Notes: generated by a model not told the origin, from the letters alone. Numbered from the stretch's first letter, positions 17,364 to 28,674 are shown. The stretch: 64,000 nt of DNA from Furfurilactobacillus milii (GCF_009863985.1 NZ_WEZT01000021.1:34969-98968), one strand, 5' to 3'. Translations and numbers: made by a program.

Positions 17364-20300
17364 ATGACTGAAAATCGCCTAGGTCGTATTCCCGACACAC
17401 AGAAGCAACATTATAAAATGTATAAGGCTGTAAGCAGTGGCTTTTTGCGGGCTTAACTTTGCTGACCTTTGGGCTAGTCGAGGCAATGACTCAGGATGAC
17501 GTGCATGCCGATCAGACACCGACGACGGTTCAAACACAAACCGGTTCTGCGTCAGCCACTAACACAGCATCTGCTGGTTCCGCGGTTCTTTCGACTGCAA
17601 CCAGTCAGACGCAAACAACTAGTCAAGCAAGCGCCCAAAGTGAACAGAGCGGTAGTCAAACATCGGCTGCTACCTCTGCTTCTTCTGAGACTGCTAAGAG
17701 TGACACAACGGCTAGTCAATCGAGTAAAACGACCGACTCAGAGTTGACTTCCCGTGCAACACTCAGCAACGCAACCAGTGAGACTGTGCCGGCTTCTGCA
17801 CCAGCGCAAACACCCGGTTCAGTAACGAACACATTGATTAATCCGGCTACGCTAGGTTCCCGTGCTACATTAAGTGACGCTACGAGTACAGCAACTTCCG
17901 CTAGTTCAACGGTTAGTGCTAAGCCAGCCAGTTCAGCTAGCCAAACGGAGACAACTTCCGTTAAGACCAACGCGGTAGCCCCAACGACTACTGCCACCAC
18001 GACTGACAAAACTGTTGCTGCCTCAACAGAAACAAAACAGACAACGGTGGCTGACGCAACCAGTGATCAGACTAGTACGGCTTCGCAAAGTTTGACGGTG
18101 GTCAGCGTTGCTGCTGCAATCACTAATGATGAATTGAATACAATCAAGTCTTCCTTGGCTGCCACTAGCCAACCTGCTGAAATCGTTCGTATGGACGAGA
18201 CAACGGGTACTACGGGCGCGACTGGAAGTACTACCGATACTGCAGACACTACAAGTACAGGCACCGTAAGTGCGACACCGTCTAGCGAATACACAGCGGC
18301 GGCTAATGCGGCCGTTACTGCGGCTAATACAGCAGCGACTACTGCCGACAACAATCTGACGACTGTAGACCAAACACTAGCAACCATTAAGGCTACTGCT
18401 GCGTCTGATCCAACGCAGGCCAATGTCACCAACCTGTTGGCTTCGGCAACCGCAGCACAATCTAACGCTAGCGCAGCTGTTACTGCTGCAGAAAATGCAC
18501 TTAAATCTGCTCAAGATTTAGCTGCTTCGGCAGCTTCTGCTGAAACTGCGGGTGATACTACTGCGGCTAGTAACTTTGCTGATGATGTTAAGACACAACA
18601 AACCGCTGCTGAAGCTGCACAAACCACAACGACTGACCAGGTTTCCTCGATAAATGATTTGAATACACAGGTAAATACTCAGGTTGCTAACGACAAAAAG
18701 GTCGCTAGTATCGGACAGTATGTACAAGAAACATCGACGGCTGCAGCTAATCAAAATACATCTAAGGGTGCGTTAAGTGATACAGCTGGTCAAGCGGCAA
18801 CAGCTGCGGGTAAGGATTCACAAAATGGTTCGGTACAATCGGCCAATAATTCTATTCAGGCTGATTTAAATGAAGCAGCCACTGATTCAACTGCTGCGGC
18901 GAATGCACTGGCTGCAGCAAAGATTGCGTCAACTGCGGCAGCGGTATTGGGTTTGAGTTCTGATGCAGCGTTAACGTTTGCAGAAACTGCTTCTAATGAG
19001 GCATCGACGGCTACGTCATTAGCTGATAAGACAGCTCAGGCGCTTGCCAATGCAAAAACCGGCCTCAATAAAATTCAAGGCTGGGTGACAGCAGATAGTA
19101 TTGCGGCCCAGAGTGCGGCTCAGAGCGCCGTTGGTGCGGCTCAGAGTACTGCTGCCGAATTACCAAAAGTCACAAACGCAAATACACAAACCCAAAGTAA
19201 TGTTGCAATTGCCGGATCAATTGCCGGAACCGATTTAAAGAATAAGGATCTTCAGGCTGAAAACACTTCAACTCAGGCTAATGGCACTGATGCTGATGAT
19301 TTGGTTACTAAAGCTCGGGCTGCAAGTACGGCCGCAGAAAGCTATGCCAATCAGGCTGCTAGTGCTGCGGATTTGTATGATCAGGTTGCTGCTAAAAGTT
19401 ATGCAAATTTGGCGGCCGCAGAAAATACGCTTGCTTCTGGCTACACTACCAGTGCTAATTCCCTAGCTAGTGCAACGACTTCGGCTTATGCAAACATCAA
19501 GAGTGTTGTGACTTCTGATAGCACTGCGGCCAGCCAAGCTGCTGATTCGGTTGTTAATACGCACAACTATGCTTCTGGTGTAATGAAAACCGTTAGTGAC
19601 CAGATTAAAGCGATAGAAGATTATGCTTCACAAGTTAATTCTGCGGAAGTTGCAGATCCAGCGCTTGCTTCTAATAGTGCTTTTACTTCAGCACAAGCGG
19701 CATTAAAGTCGGCACAAGATAGTGCACTGGCACAACAAAATGCTGCTAACAATCAGTATGATGTTACGTATCCGTATATGATTAATAACGCGCTTTCAGC
19801 AGCGGCAGAGAATGATGCTGCTTCAGCTAGTTATTTTGGTTATAACGGTGGTAAGCTCCTTAATTCTATGTTTGCTGGTTTCCTCACGAAGACAAACACA
19901 GCTGAATCGGTTGCTAACTCTGCTGCTGAACTCGCCCAAAGTATCTTAATTGTTGATAGTACAATGGCATCGCAACAAGTTACATCCACTCAAATTGCTG
20001 CTGATGATATTAGTAAACGGGTTAGTTCCGCGACATCTGATGTGAATAGTGTAAATAAATATGATAGTCAAGGAATGTCATTAGCCGCTACTGATACTAA
20101 CAACAGTGCCGTTCAGAATTACAGTAAAATATTGTCAGCCAATTCGTTAGCAACGTCGGATATGCAGAGTGGTTTGACTAGTGGTCAATCTACGGCAAAT
20201 TCTCTGCTATCTGCAGCATCCAGCGCAGCCCTTATTAATGATGTTGCCTCGGCGGAACATTATGCTAGTCAGGCTTTACTACTTGCTAGCAATATGGCTG

Positions 20301-23230
20301 AACTGCAAAATAAAATAGATAATAATCGTGACCAGGCGGCTAATACGTACACCCTTCTGTCAAACGCTGTTCACACGGATTCTATTGCTTCTTCTAACTT
20401 CGCCCTATCAGCGGACAGTTCGTCAAAGGTTGTGAGTGGAGTCGCAAATAATGTCGACCCCACAGCCAGCACGAATGCTAATTCTGCTGCACAGTCAAGT
20501 TTAGCTAGTTTAGGTGCGTCAGATACCGAAAATGACAGCGTGCAAAAAGCAATGAAGAGTTTGCAGTCTCTCCAGGGCTCTTTGATTAGTGCAAATTCCA
20601 CAATGCAGAGCTTGAAGACTGCGGCTTCCGTCTATGCCTCAACTGCGGCCAGTGCGGCGGGTTCTAATAATGATGTCAGTTTGGCAAGCCAGAATGCCTC
20701 GGATGCCGCAAAAATGGAAGCTTCGGCAGCGGCTGCTGGAACCAGCGTGACCAATTTAGCCTCGAGTATTGCCGACGGGCTCAAGAAGCTTACGGCTTCG
20801 GTTCAAGCGGATAGTGAGGCAGCAGCAAAATCCTCGAAAGAAGCAGCAAGTCAAGCGACTAGTGCCGGCACAGCAAATACTTCGGCCACAAACGACAACA
20901 CATCTGCACAAGGACAAAATACGTCGGCACAGAATGCGGCTGATAGTGACAAATCGGATGCAGCGGTTCAAAATTGGGCGAAGTCAGCCTCAACACAAGC
21001 TTCAACTGCTGCAAAAGCCGCTTCGGATGCGTCAAGTGCGTTAAACGCTGCCAACAGTTACGCAAGTGCAGCCTCCGATGCAGCCAAGTTGAACGACGCT
21101 AAGGGTGCAAGCACTGCTGCGAGTCAAGCTACTTCGGCTAATAAGTTAGCAAGTGAAGCAGCGACATCGGCTCAAAATGCACTGAGTTCATTAACGGATC
21201 TGAACACTTCGATTACTAACAAGGTTGAAGCTAACTCAAAGGCCGCTGCGAATGCCGCAAAGAGTGCCAACGACGCCGCTACAAGTGCAGCAACTGCCGC
21301 AAGTAGTGCTACGACGGCTACTAGCACATCTCCAACGAGTTCTGCAAAGAGCGATTCAAGTAATGCGGCAGTACAGTCAATGGCTTCGCAGAATAGTGAT
21401 TGGGCAAAAAGCTTGAGTGCTGCTAATTCAACAGCACAGAAAGAAAGTTCCATTGCTCAAAGTTACGCTAGTGCAGCAGATAAAGCGGCAACTACAAACG
21501 ATAGTGCAACTGCAATTTCTGATCGGGACTCTGCAATATCGGCACAAAAAGCGGCTTCGAATGCTGCTACATCGGCTACAGACTTTGCCAAGAGCATTAC
21601 CAATCAGAATACCGCAATTGACAAGCAAGTGAAGGCTGACTCATTAGCCGCTTCTCAGGCTGCCGCTAGTGCCAGTGCTGCAGCTTCCACTGCCAACTCC
21701 AACGCGAGTGCCACGAATTCATCAACGACGAGTGCAAGTAACGCTGCTACTAGTGCAACAAGCGCTGCTAAAACAGATTTGACGAACAGTGCAGTTCAGT
21801 CAATGGACAAGCAGAATCAGGATTCATTGGCAGCATTAAGCGCTCAGGATTCCGCTGCATTATCCGCCGCTTCAGTTGCTAAGAGCTATGCAGATGCTGC
21901 TTCCACAGCGGCGACTACAAACGACAGCGTTACTGCAGCATCTGACAAGGCTTCGGCCGAAAGTGCTGAGAAAGTGGCTGCCAATGCTACAGCTTCTGCA
22001 AACACCTTGTTGGGACAGGTTAACCAAACGAACTCTGCCATCAACAAAGCAGTCAGCATCGATTCCACAGCTGCTAGTTCATACGGTAGCACTGCTACCA
22101 GTGCTGCTACGTCTGCTGATCAGGCTAAGAGCGCGGTTACCAGTGCAACGCAGTCGACACAGCAAAGTGCGACGGTGGCTGCTAGTCAGGCTGCAACGGA
22201 TCAGCAAAATAGCACCGTTCAATCACTTGCTAGTGAAGCTAATTCACTGATGAGTCAGTTGAACAGTACTGAGTCCGCCGCTACTTCTGAAAATCTACTC
22301 GCCAGTGCCGCTGAGTCGAGTGCACTGAGTGCTGCCAAACTGAATGATCCGAAGACGGCCAGTCAGTTTGCTTCAGAAGCTCAGAGTGCCCAATCAGTTA
22401 TCGCTGGCTTGAGTGCCGCAGCTGCTAAGTTTAGAAGTCGGATTGACGCAACGTTTGAGAACATCAACAGTGCGGTTAGCCAGGATCATCACGATGCAAG
22501 TGTTGCGGCCAGCGAGGCTGCTTCCGCCGCATCGAAAGCTGCTAGTGAAGCGTCTGCCGCTCAAAGCGATGCTGAACGGTTAGCAAGTTTGGCTAACCAG
22601 GCACACAGCCAAGGTCAGTCATCACTTGAAAACAAGGCGCAGTCCTTAGTTAACCAGGCTAATAGCGCTGCCAGTGCGGCCGACTCATTAGCCAAACAAG
22701 CTGCTGAGGATGAAGAGCTAGCCAAGCAAGCGTTGGCAGCAAATGATCCAGCACTTGCTAAGAAGTATTCGGACGCCGCTAGCCAGGCGTTAGAACAGGC
22801 AAACAAGTTACGCGAGTTCGCGGACAGTTTGGCTGCGCAAGCTGCTGATATTGAAGCTCAGTTAAAGGTATTGCTACCACCGAAGACGACTGGTGATTCA
22901 ACAGGGAATGGTAATAGTTCAGACCCATCCACAACGGGTAGCTCTTCATCCGTAAATGATGAAATGAGTAACGTTGAAATGAGCAATGACCAGTCATCAA
23001 CAACTAGTACTGGTGTGGCTACAACCGGAGTCAACGGCGCACGTGGTTATAACGGTCAGTTGACTAACGGCAAACAGGCATCATCGCCTGTTAGTCCGCA
23101 GTATGTTGGCCGGCACTTACCAGATACTAACGAAGCGAGTGAACTTGAAGCATTGTTAGGCATTCTTGGTTTAACGACGCTGATTGGTTGGTTTGGTCTT
23201 CGCCGTAAGCATGATTCACTAAAGCATTAA
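17364..23230 (+). pseudogene. Giant Ala/Ser/Thr-rich LPxTG-like adhesin, frameshifted in its signal peptide
   Basis: Restored, this is a 1,955-codon wall protein. ATG 17364 starts MTENRLGRIPDTQKQHYKMYK, the opening of a KxYKxGKxW signal peptide. At 17430 one G is missing (GGCTGTAAG where GGCTGGTAAG is needed), giving a stop at 17453. In the next frame the motif resumes as KQWLFAGLTLLTFGL and stays open to 23230. The body is almost entirely Ala, Ser, Thr, Asn and Gln helices in degenerate units of about 130-145 residues marked by A/S/T-VQ anchors and YASAA...ND segments. The end is HLPDTN, a hydrophobic helix, then LRRKHDSLKH; Asn replaces the Gly of LPxTG. AGAAGG lies 12 bases before the ATG. 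Confidence 0.85.
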
Positions 23231-23249
23231 AATAGGAATATTGAGCATC

Positions 23250-23308
23250 AAAAGACCCATCATCGTTGAATTGTAACAGGTTGTTACAATTACGGTGATG
23301 GGTCTTTT
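23250..23308. terminator. Strong terminator after the adhesin gene
   Basis: An outer stem AAAAGACCCATCA with TGATGGGTCTTTT and an inner stem AATTGTAAC with GTTACAATT form a long hairpin. A and T tracts on both sides suit the convergent gene at 23322. Confidence 0.9.
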
Positions 23309-23321
23309 ATGTGATGACATC

Positions 23322-23540
23322 TTAATCGTTACGAATTTCCCACTGACTGGTTTTAAACGTACACGGTTCCTGCCGGGTGCGGGTGAGGACAAACGCCACG
23401 GCGCCAAGCTGCTGACGTGCGTTTGGCACATAGTATTGTGGCAGGTGCGTTTCCTGATCGGCATCGATCAGAGCAATCGATTCACAATCATTAATAACCT
23501 TCCGGGCTTTCGTTTCACGGTTTACAAGTACAAGTTGCAT
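23322..23540 (-). CDS. Small hypothetical protein
   Basis: A 72-residue protein (MQLVLVNRETKARKVINDCE at the start). GAGGTGA lies six bases before its ATG, which supports it as a real gene. It alternates beta-like strands (QLVLVNRE, SIALIDADQ, GAVAFVLTR) with polar turns and has a single Cys. I recognise no family. It converges on the adhesin terminator. Confidence 0.6.
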   Translation of the reverse strand: MQLVLVNRETKARKVINDCESIALIDADQETHLPQYYVPNARQQLGAVAFVLTRTRQEPCTFKTSQWEIRND

Positions 23541-23731
23541 GTGGAATCACCTCGCGTTCATCATAAGCATAGAACGATGGATCAAAACGTTGCATCAAAT
23601 CATGTCTTCAACATCTTTATTCACGCGTGTTTTGAAATTTGGTTGGTAAGCCTGTTGAACCAGCTCGATTATCGTCAGTGTAGCATGGTTGCAAACGAAG
23701 ATAAAATTGTGTGCCTATTACCAGTCGTCAA

Positions 23732-24310
23732 TTAGTGTGTCAGGATACTCAATTGAGGCCATTTTTGTTGCCACTGTTTGGCGGCCATTCGTTGGTCAAA
23801 AATAGCCATGTGGGCGGCATCCTGTTGGTACATCGGAACAGGACGGCTAATGAAGTTGAGCAGATCGGCCACACCGTGTGGTGCAATCAAACGTAGCTGA
23901 CCGGATTCGTCCAGATAGGCGCCGACACAAGTAGGTGTTTCAACAAAATGACCGATCGCATCGGCAACCGAAGTAAACGGCGGCACATCATTAAAATTGT
24001 GTGTATTCATGTACGCTTCGTTTTTAACCTGCCACTTATATTGTGGCAAACGGTCCTTTAGCTTAGCTTGAATCGGGAGGTTATCTTCATATGGCCGTTT
24101 GGGATCGAAGAACACGACATCAATGTCGGAAGATAGCCGAACCGGTTGATGGCTCAGCACTTGCCACACCGTGTTACGGATACTTCCGGCGGCCAGCGCA
24201 CCTTGTATTAGATGCTGATCGGCAATGGCGTGAAGAATGGTCATTAGGGCTGGAATGTCTTGGATAATATCTAAAATTTGTTGTGATTGTTCATTTTCGT
24301 TTTTCATCAT
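23732..24310 (-). CDS. Nucleotidyltransferase-fold protein (DUF925 type)
   Basis: A 192-residue protein. AAGSIRNTVWQ (about residue 40) followed by SSDIDVVFFDP gives the GS...DxD pattern of nucleotidyltransferase folds, and the layout (TSVADAIGHFVETPTCVG, then PHGVADLLNFISRP) fits the bacterial DUF925/NTP_transf_6 family. The substrate is unknown. It is divergent from the DUF4931 gene and shares a 139-bp intergenic region with a palindrome. Confidence 0.8.
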   Translation of the reverse strand: MMKNENEQSQQILDIIQDIPALMTILHAIADQHLIQGALAAGSIRNTVWQVLSHQPVRLSSDIDVVFFDPKRPYEDNLPIQAKLKDRLPQYKWQVKNEAYMNTHNFNDVPPFTSVADAIGHFVETPTCVGAYLDESGQLRLIAPHGVADLLNFISRPVPMYQQDAAHMAIFDQRMAAKQWQQKWPQLSILTH

Positions 24311-24328
24311 CTCAGTGTAGCACGTTTA

Positions 24329-24357
24329 AATAATTGCACCAGAATGGCGCAATTATT
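24329..24357. promoter_or_regulatory. Palindrome between divergent genes
   Basis: AATAATTGC and GCAATTATT form 9-bp perfect arms, extended by CC/GG across a short centre. Its position between two divergent starts suits a shared operator. Confidence 0.4.
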
Positions 24358-24449
24358 AGACAGATCAATCCGCATCAATGCTGAATATAATGAAATCGCG
24401 GTATAATAATCGAATAATTTACTCTGGCGAGTTGATGTGGAGGAAACAC

Positions 24450-25232
24450 ATGACACAAGAACAACTTTCATTTATTACACATGTTGCGCAAGGAAAACCA
24501 GAAAACATCGTCCATCAGAATGCGGCGTGTCCATTTTGTGATGTAGCGCACCTGACGAACATCTTAGCGCGAGAGGACGACCGAATTTGGCTCGTGAATA
24601 AATTTCGGGTACTGGCCGACACATTGCAAACGATTATCATTGAATCCAGTAACCATACCGGAGACTGGTCGAACTTCGATCAACAGACAGCCGCCGTAAT
24701 TATGGATTTCTCGTTGCGCAAATGGGCAGAGATGCAACGGAATCCTCAATACAAATCTGTGATTATGTATAAAAATTATGGACCACGCTCCGGCGGGTCA
24801 TTGGCTCATCCGCACATGCAGATAATTGGGCTCAATAAAGTGGATGGTTATGCGCACGTGACGGCGGCCAACCTATCCGGCGAAACGTTTTTACAACTAG
24901 GTGACGCCGCGTTGGCCGTGGCAAATGAACCGTTACTAGGTTTTCTTGAATTCAACGTGCGAATTCCCGGGATAAAGGCCGCTGCGGATTTGGCTCAAGC
25001 GGTACGTGTACTGACGCACTATATTCTGACGGATTACTTTCATGGTCGTTGTGATAGTTATAACTTATTCTTTTACAATGCGCACGATGGTGCAATTGTC
25101 TGCAAGGTTGTGCCGCGTTTTAATGCTTCACCACTAAGCGTGGGCTATCTAGTGCCACAAGTTTTTCAGGCGGATCGAATTAATGAAATTGGCCAGGAGG
25201 TAACAGCGCATGCGCACACCTATCTTGAATGA
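24450..25232 (+). CDS. DUF4931 protein, HIT/GalT-like fold
   Basis: A 260-residue protein. ATG 24450 follows GGAGG with good spacing; the longer frame lacks one. CPFCDVAHL near residue 30 resembles a zinc-binding CxxC, and SGGSLAHPHMQIIGL near residue 115 carries the HxH pattern of galactose-1-phosphate uridylyltransferases and other HIT-superfamily nucleotide transferases. The substrate is unknown; these proteins are called DUF4931. The end overlaps the glycosylase-like gene by 23 bp, so the two are translationally linked. Confidence 0.8.
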   Translation: MTQEQLSFITHVAQGKPENIVHQNAACPFCDVAHLTNILAREDDRIWLVNKFRVLADTLQTIIIESSNHTGDWSNFDQQTAAVIMDFSLRKWAEMQRNPQYKSVIMYKNYGPRSGGSLAHPHMQIIGLNKVDGYAHVTAANLSGETFLQLGDAALAVANEPLLGFLEFNVRIPGIKAAADLAQAVRVLTHYILTDYFHGRCDSYNLFFYNAHDGAIVCKVVPRFNASPLSVGYLVPQVFQADRINEIGQEVTAHAHTYLE

Positions 25233-25923
25233 GCACGCTGTGACAATGTTGCAGCGGGATTATCAGGCAAATCTGCCGGACACATTCATGGGTGATTTCG
25301 ATTTATCACCGGAAGACAGCGACTGGCTACTAACAGATAAATTCGCCTTGATGTGTGGGGTGATTGTTGATCAATCCGTTCCCGCAAACAGAGCCTGGCA
25401 ATTACCTAAACGTCTGCGTGATCGGATCGGTGAGCAAAACTGGTCGGCCGCGTGGTTTGCCACACATCAAGCCGATTTATTAACGGCGATTCAGACCAAA
25501 CCCGCATTACACCGTTTCCCCAAAACGATGGCGCAGAATTTAGCTAGCTTGGGTCAAACATTGGTAACGGAAGCGAACGGCGACGCTGAACAATTTATTT
25601 CAACCACTAGTTTCGAAGAGCTGGAGGCCCGTTTGTCACCCATTCATGGCATGGGGCCTAAAAAGGTGAATGCATTAGCACTGATTATCGTGCTAGACTT
25701 AAAGCAGTCACTAACGGGGATGGATAAAAGCAAGTCACTTTTTGACGTCCATTTAGCGCGTATTTTGAGCGATTATTTGCACCGGCCAGCGACGGCAGCG
25801 ATTGCCAATGTCGTTTGCCAACAAATCGATCCGACTATGCCGGCTCGTGCGGCTACTTATCTGTGGCGATTGGATCGTCAACACAGAACGTTAACATCAA
25901 TCATTACGCAGCCCGCTAGTTAA
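25210..25923 (+). CDS. HhH-GPD DNA glycosylase-like protein
   Basis: A 237-residue protein. AGGAGG lies before ATG 25210, inside the preceding gene. HGMGPKKVNAL (about residue 148) is a helix-hairpin-helix, followed by FDVHLARIL with the Asp found at the catalytic place of the endonuclease III superfamily. The lyase Lys and the four iron-sulfur Cys of Nth are absent, so a monofunctional base-excision role is more likely than Nth activity. Coupling to DUF4931 suggests a shared nucleic-acid or nucleotide task, but this is inference. Confidence 0.7.
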   Translation: MRTPILNEHAVTMLQRDYQANLPDTFMGDFDLSPEDSDWLLTDKFALMCGVIVDQSVPANRAWQLPKRLRDRIGEQNWSAAWFATHQADLLTAIQTKPALHRFPKTMAQNLASLGQTLVTEANGDAEQFISTTSFEELEARLSPIHGMGPKKVNALALIIVLDLKQSLTGMDKSKSLFDVHLARILSDYLHRPATAAIANVVCQQIDPTMPARAATYLWRLDRQHRTLTSIITQPAS

Positions 25924-25962
25924 AAAGAACGATAAACGAAATTTATTACTGGAGGCACTAAA

Positions 25963-26457
25963 ATGAAAGTTACACATCGTAGTTTAGTTACGGAACCAGC
26001 TCGCCAATTATTTGGACTCCCATACAAGAAGCAGGAACATGGTTCATACAACTATGCCTGGTTAGACTGGGAAACAACAGATAAGTTTAAGCAATTGGAA
26101 ACCATCAACAAGCCCTTAGACCCTGCCAAAATTGGCCTATTAGTCATTGATGGTGACGAAACAACTTACTGGATTGGCAAATGGTTCCGTAAGGGTCAGA
26201 AGGTGCCAGAAGGCTTCCAAGCGATTACAGTGCCAGAAAGTTCTGCTGCCGTTGCGTGGGTTAACGGCAATCCAGATACTGGCGACTTGTTTGGTCAACG
26301 GGCCATGGAAACAGCCCATCAGGAACTCGTGACTCGTCACATGATGACGGAGGACGACTGGACTAACTTGAAGTATGTCTACGAACGCTACGATCCACAA
26401 CGCTTCCAACCGGAAGAGAATCCGACGACGCTGGACTATATTTTCTATGTGAAATAG
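25963..26457 (+). CDS. Hypothetical protein, possibly GyrI-like effector-binding domain
   Basis: A 164-residue soluble protein preceded by TGGAGG. It is rich in Trp and Tyr (YNYAWLDWETTDKFKQL, YWIGKWFRKG). The order of strands and the central GFQAITVPESSAAVAW resemble GyrI/AraC effector-binding domains. No DNA-binding part is present. Function unknown. Confidence 0.6.
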   Translation: MKVTHRSLVTEPARQLFGLPYKKQEHGSYNYAWLDWETTDKFKQLETINKPLDPAKIGLLVIDGDETTYWIGKWFRKGQKVPEGFQAITVPESSAAVAWVNGNPDTGDLFGQRAMETAHQELVTRHMMTEDDWTNLKYVYERYDPQRFQPEENPTTLDYIFYVK

Positions 26458-26463
26458 TGCTAA

Positions 26464-26660
26464 CTGCCGCTTGCGGTTGTCAGCATTGGAACGCCGCCAT
26501 GGGACCGGTTCAAGCCTCCGTAAACCGGAGTCTTTCACCTCGCCACAAAGCCTCGTGAGGACCGCGAGTCTTTGCGCCTGTCCGTGGTGTAAATTCGAGA
26601 AAACCATTCGAATTAACACCACATTCATGGCCTGGTTCCAATGCTGACGCCCTGCAGCTC
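26464..26660 (+). repeat. Structured intergenic repeat, copy B (forward; pairs with G)
   Basis: Closing stem GTCAGCATTGGAAC with GGTTCCAATGCTGAC; then GCCATGGGACC with CATGGC. The arms are CTCCG/CGGAG, AAAG/CTTT with CTCG/CGAG, and GTGGTGT with ACACCAC. The conserved GGGACCGGTTCAAGCC is intact. It starts seven bases after the preceding gene. Confidence 0.9.
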
Positions 26661-26800
26661 TGTTTAGTTCATTGCTAAAGTGAATCGAATGTGGGCGGTA
26701 GTCTCCATTTAAATTTCACGTTATCTGCGGCGATGACTGTGGATCGAGTGATGTGGAATGGTACTGATTTGTCAGATTATGTTAGTCTTCGGAGAGATGT

Positions 26801-26986
26801 AGCTGGCGGGCGCTGATATTGAAACGGAGTTGTGAAAGTGGCGTTAACCCAGTGGGTTTGCTGGGTTTAGGCCACGGACGAGCTTGAAGACTCGGGTTTG
26901 GAGGCTTCAAGTCGAGGTCGAAGACCGCAACGCGGGCTAAGACCGGTCCCCACAACGGAGTTTCAATATCAGCAACCAGAAGCGGA
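26801..26986 (-). repeat. Structured intergenic repeat, copy G (inverted; pairs with B)
   Basis: Closing stem GCTGATATTGAAAC with GTTTCAATATCAGC. On the minus strand it carries GGGGACCGGTCTTAGCCC and a hairpin whose sequence (AACCCAG/CTGGGTT) is unlike any other copy yet still pairs. It ends 38 bases before the tyrS promoter. Confidence 0.85.
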
Positions 26987-27024
26987 AACATCAGCAATCC
27001 AGGTCAAACTTTTGAAATCCATGG

Positions 27025-27325
27025 TTGACATCAACATCAATCAGTCAGTACAATGACAACAATATTTGATAACGAAAACGTGATCGTTGGTTTCAAAACT
27101 GATAATCAAGTAGTGCCTTCAATCCCTCTCCAGAGAGCCGGTGGTCGTGTGAACCGGTGACATTGAATACGCGAAGTACAGCGTTTGTGATCGTTATCTC
27201 GGCGCACCCCGATACCGGTGAAGAGTGGTTGCAGTGATGCAATAACTTGGGTGGTACCGCGGAATAAATTCGTCCCTTGTCAACTTGGCTAATGTTAGCC
27301 AGTGACGGGGACTTTTTTTGTGCCT
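27025..27325 (+). promoter_or_regulatory. Promoter and T-box leader of tyrS
   Basis: TTGACA (27025) and TACAAT (27049) are 18 bp apart. The leader holds a long stem I, and a TAC triplet (27168-27170) is the probable specifier for tRNA-Tyr. The T-box bulge GGGTGGTACCGCGG is at 27249-27262. The terminator GTCCC...GGGGAC with seven T ends near 27317. Uncharged tRNA-Tyr should favour the antiterminator and raise tyrS expression. Confidence 0.95.
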
Positions 27326-27358
27326 TAATAAACTGAAAAATGAGAAGGAGAATGCAAA

Positions 27359-28612
27359 ATGAATATTATTGATGAGTTAAAGTGGCGTGGTGCAATCAAC
27401 CAAACCAGTGATGAAGAGGGCTTACGTGAATTAACAGACAAGAAGTCAATTGGCTTGTACTGTGGGATTGATCCAACTGGTGATTCAATGCACATTGGTC
27501 ATTTAATTCCGTTTATGATTCTGAAACGGTTCCAGTTGGCTGGGCATAAACCGGTGATCGTTATCGGTGGGGCAACGGGTTCTATCGGTGACCCATCTGG
27601 GAAGAAGTCCGAACGGGTTCTACAAACGATGGACCAAGTGCACCACAACCAAGAAGCCCTGCGTGGTCAAATGGTCAAATTGTTTGGGGAAGACCAATTC
27701 CGGTTGGTGAATAACTACGATTGGTTGTCCAAACTGTCATTGCTGGATTTCCTGCGTGATTACGGTAAGTTGTTCAACGTCAAGACGATGCTGAATAAGG
27801 AAGTCGTTGCTTCACGTTTGGAAGTGGGGATTTCATTTACCGAATTCACTTACCAAATCCTGCAATCCATCGATTACTTAACTTTATACCGTGAACAAGA
27901 TGTGCAATTGCAAATTGGTGGTGGTGACCAATGGGGCAACATCACGGCTGGCTTGGACTTGATTCGTCGTGTGGAAGGACCAGAAACACCAGTCTTTGCA
28001 TTAACAATTCCACTGTTGCTGAAGTCTGACGGGACCAAGTTTGGTAAGTCCGAAGGTGGCAACGTTTGGCTTGATCCTGAAAAAACAACGCCTTACGAAT
28101 TTTACCAATTCTGGTTAAACCAAGACGACAATGATGTTGTGAAATTTCTGAAGTACTTCACGTTCTTGGATGAAGACGAAATTAATGATCTGGCTGAACA
28201 AGTGAAGAAGGAACCTTGGAAGCGGGCGGCACAACGTCGTTTGGCTGAAGAAGTGACCAAGTTTGTTCACGGTGATGCGGCTTTGAAGCAAGCTGAAAAG
28301 ATCACGCAAGCACTGTTCTCCGGTGATGTGAAGGAATTAAGCGCTGACGAAATCGAACAGGGCTTCAAGGCTTTCCCAAGCGTTGAAACGACCGGCGCAA
28401 TTCAAAATATTGTCGACTTTTTAGCAGATAGTGGCATCGAAAAATCGCGGCGGCAAGCTCGTGAAGACGTGACAAATGGCGCCATCACTATTAACGGTGA
28501 CAAACAATCTTCTGTTGATGCAGACGTTGATCCAAAGTCAATGTTTGATGGTAAATTTGTTATTGTACGTCGTGGTAAGAAGCGCTATTTCCTTGCTCGC
28601 GTAAGTGATTAA
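27359..28612 (+). CDS. tyrS: Tyrosyl-tRNA synthetase
   Basis: A 417-residue class I synthetase that charges tRNA-Tyr. The HIGH signature is in DSMHIGHLIPF (about residue 45) and the KMSKS equivalent is KFGKS (about residue 228). YCGIDPTG and GGGDQWGNI are family marks. The C-terminal S4 RNA-binding domain (ITINGDKQ...KFVIVRRGKKRY) covers about 350-417. AGAAGGAG precedes the ATG. Controlled by the T-box upstream. Confidence 0.97.
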   Translation: MNIIDELKWRGAINQTSDEEGLRELTDKKSIGLYCGIDPTGDSMHIGHLIPFMILKRFQLAGHKPVIVIGGATGSIGDPSGKKSERVLQTMDQVHHNQEALRGQMVKLFGEDQFRLVNNYDWLSKLSLLDFLRDYGKLFNVKTMLNKEVVASRLEVGISFTEFTYQILQSIDYLTLYREQDVQLQIGGGDQWGNITAGLDLIRRVEGPETPVFALTIPLLLKSDGTKFGKSEGGNVWLDPEKTTPYEFYQFWLNQDDNDVVKFLKYFTFLDEDEINDLAEQVKKEPWKRAAQRRLAEEVTKFVHGDAALKQAEKITQALFSGDVKELSADEIEQGFKAFPSVETTGAIQNIVDFLADSGIEKSRRQAREDVTNGAITINGDKQSSVDADVDPKSMFDGKFVIVRRGKKRYFLARVSD

Positions 28613-28674
28613 AAAGAAATAATCATTCTCACAAGCCTTTTGTTTGGGTCTTGAAAATAAGTAAGTTTATAATT

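Noticed and set aside
17716-22806. Many long antisense and alternative-frame ORFs within the adhesin
   Set aside because: The Ala/Ser-rich codon pattern avoids stops in other frames; the translations are low-complexity mirror images with no starts supported by ribosome sites.
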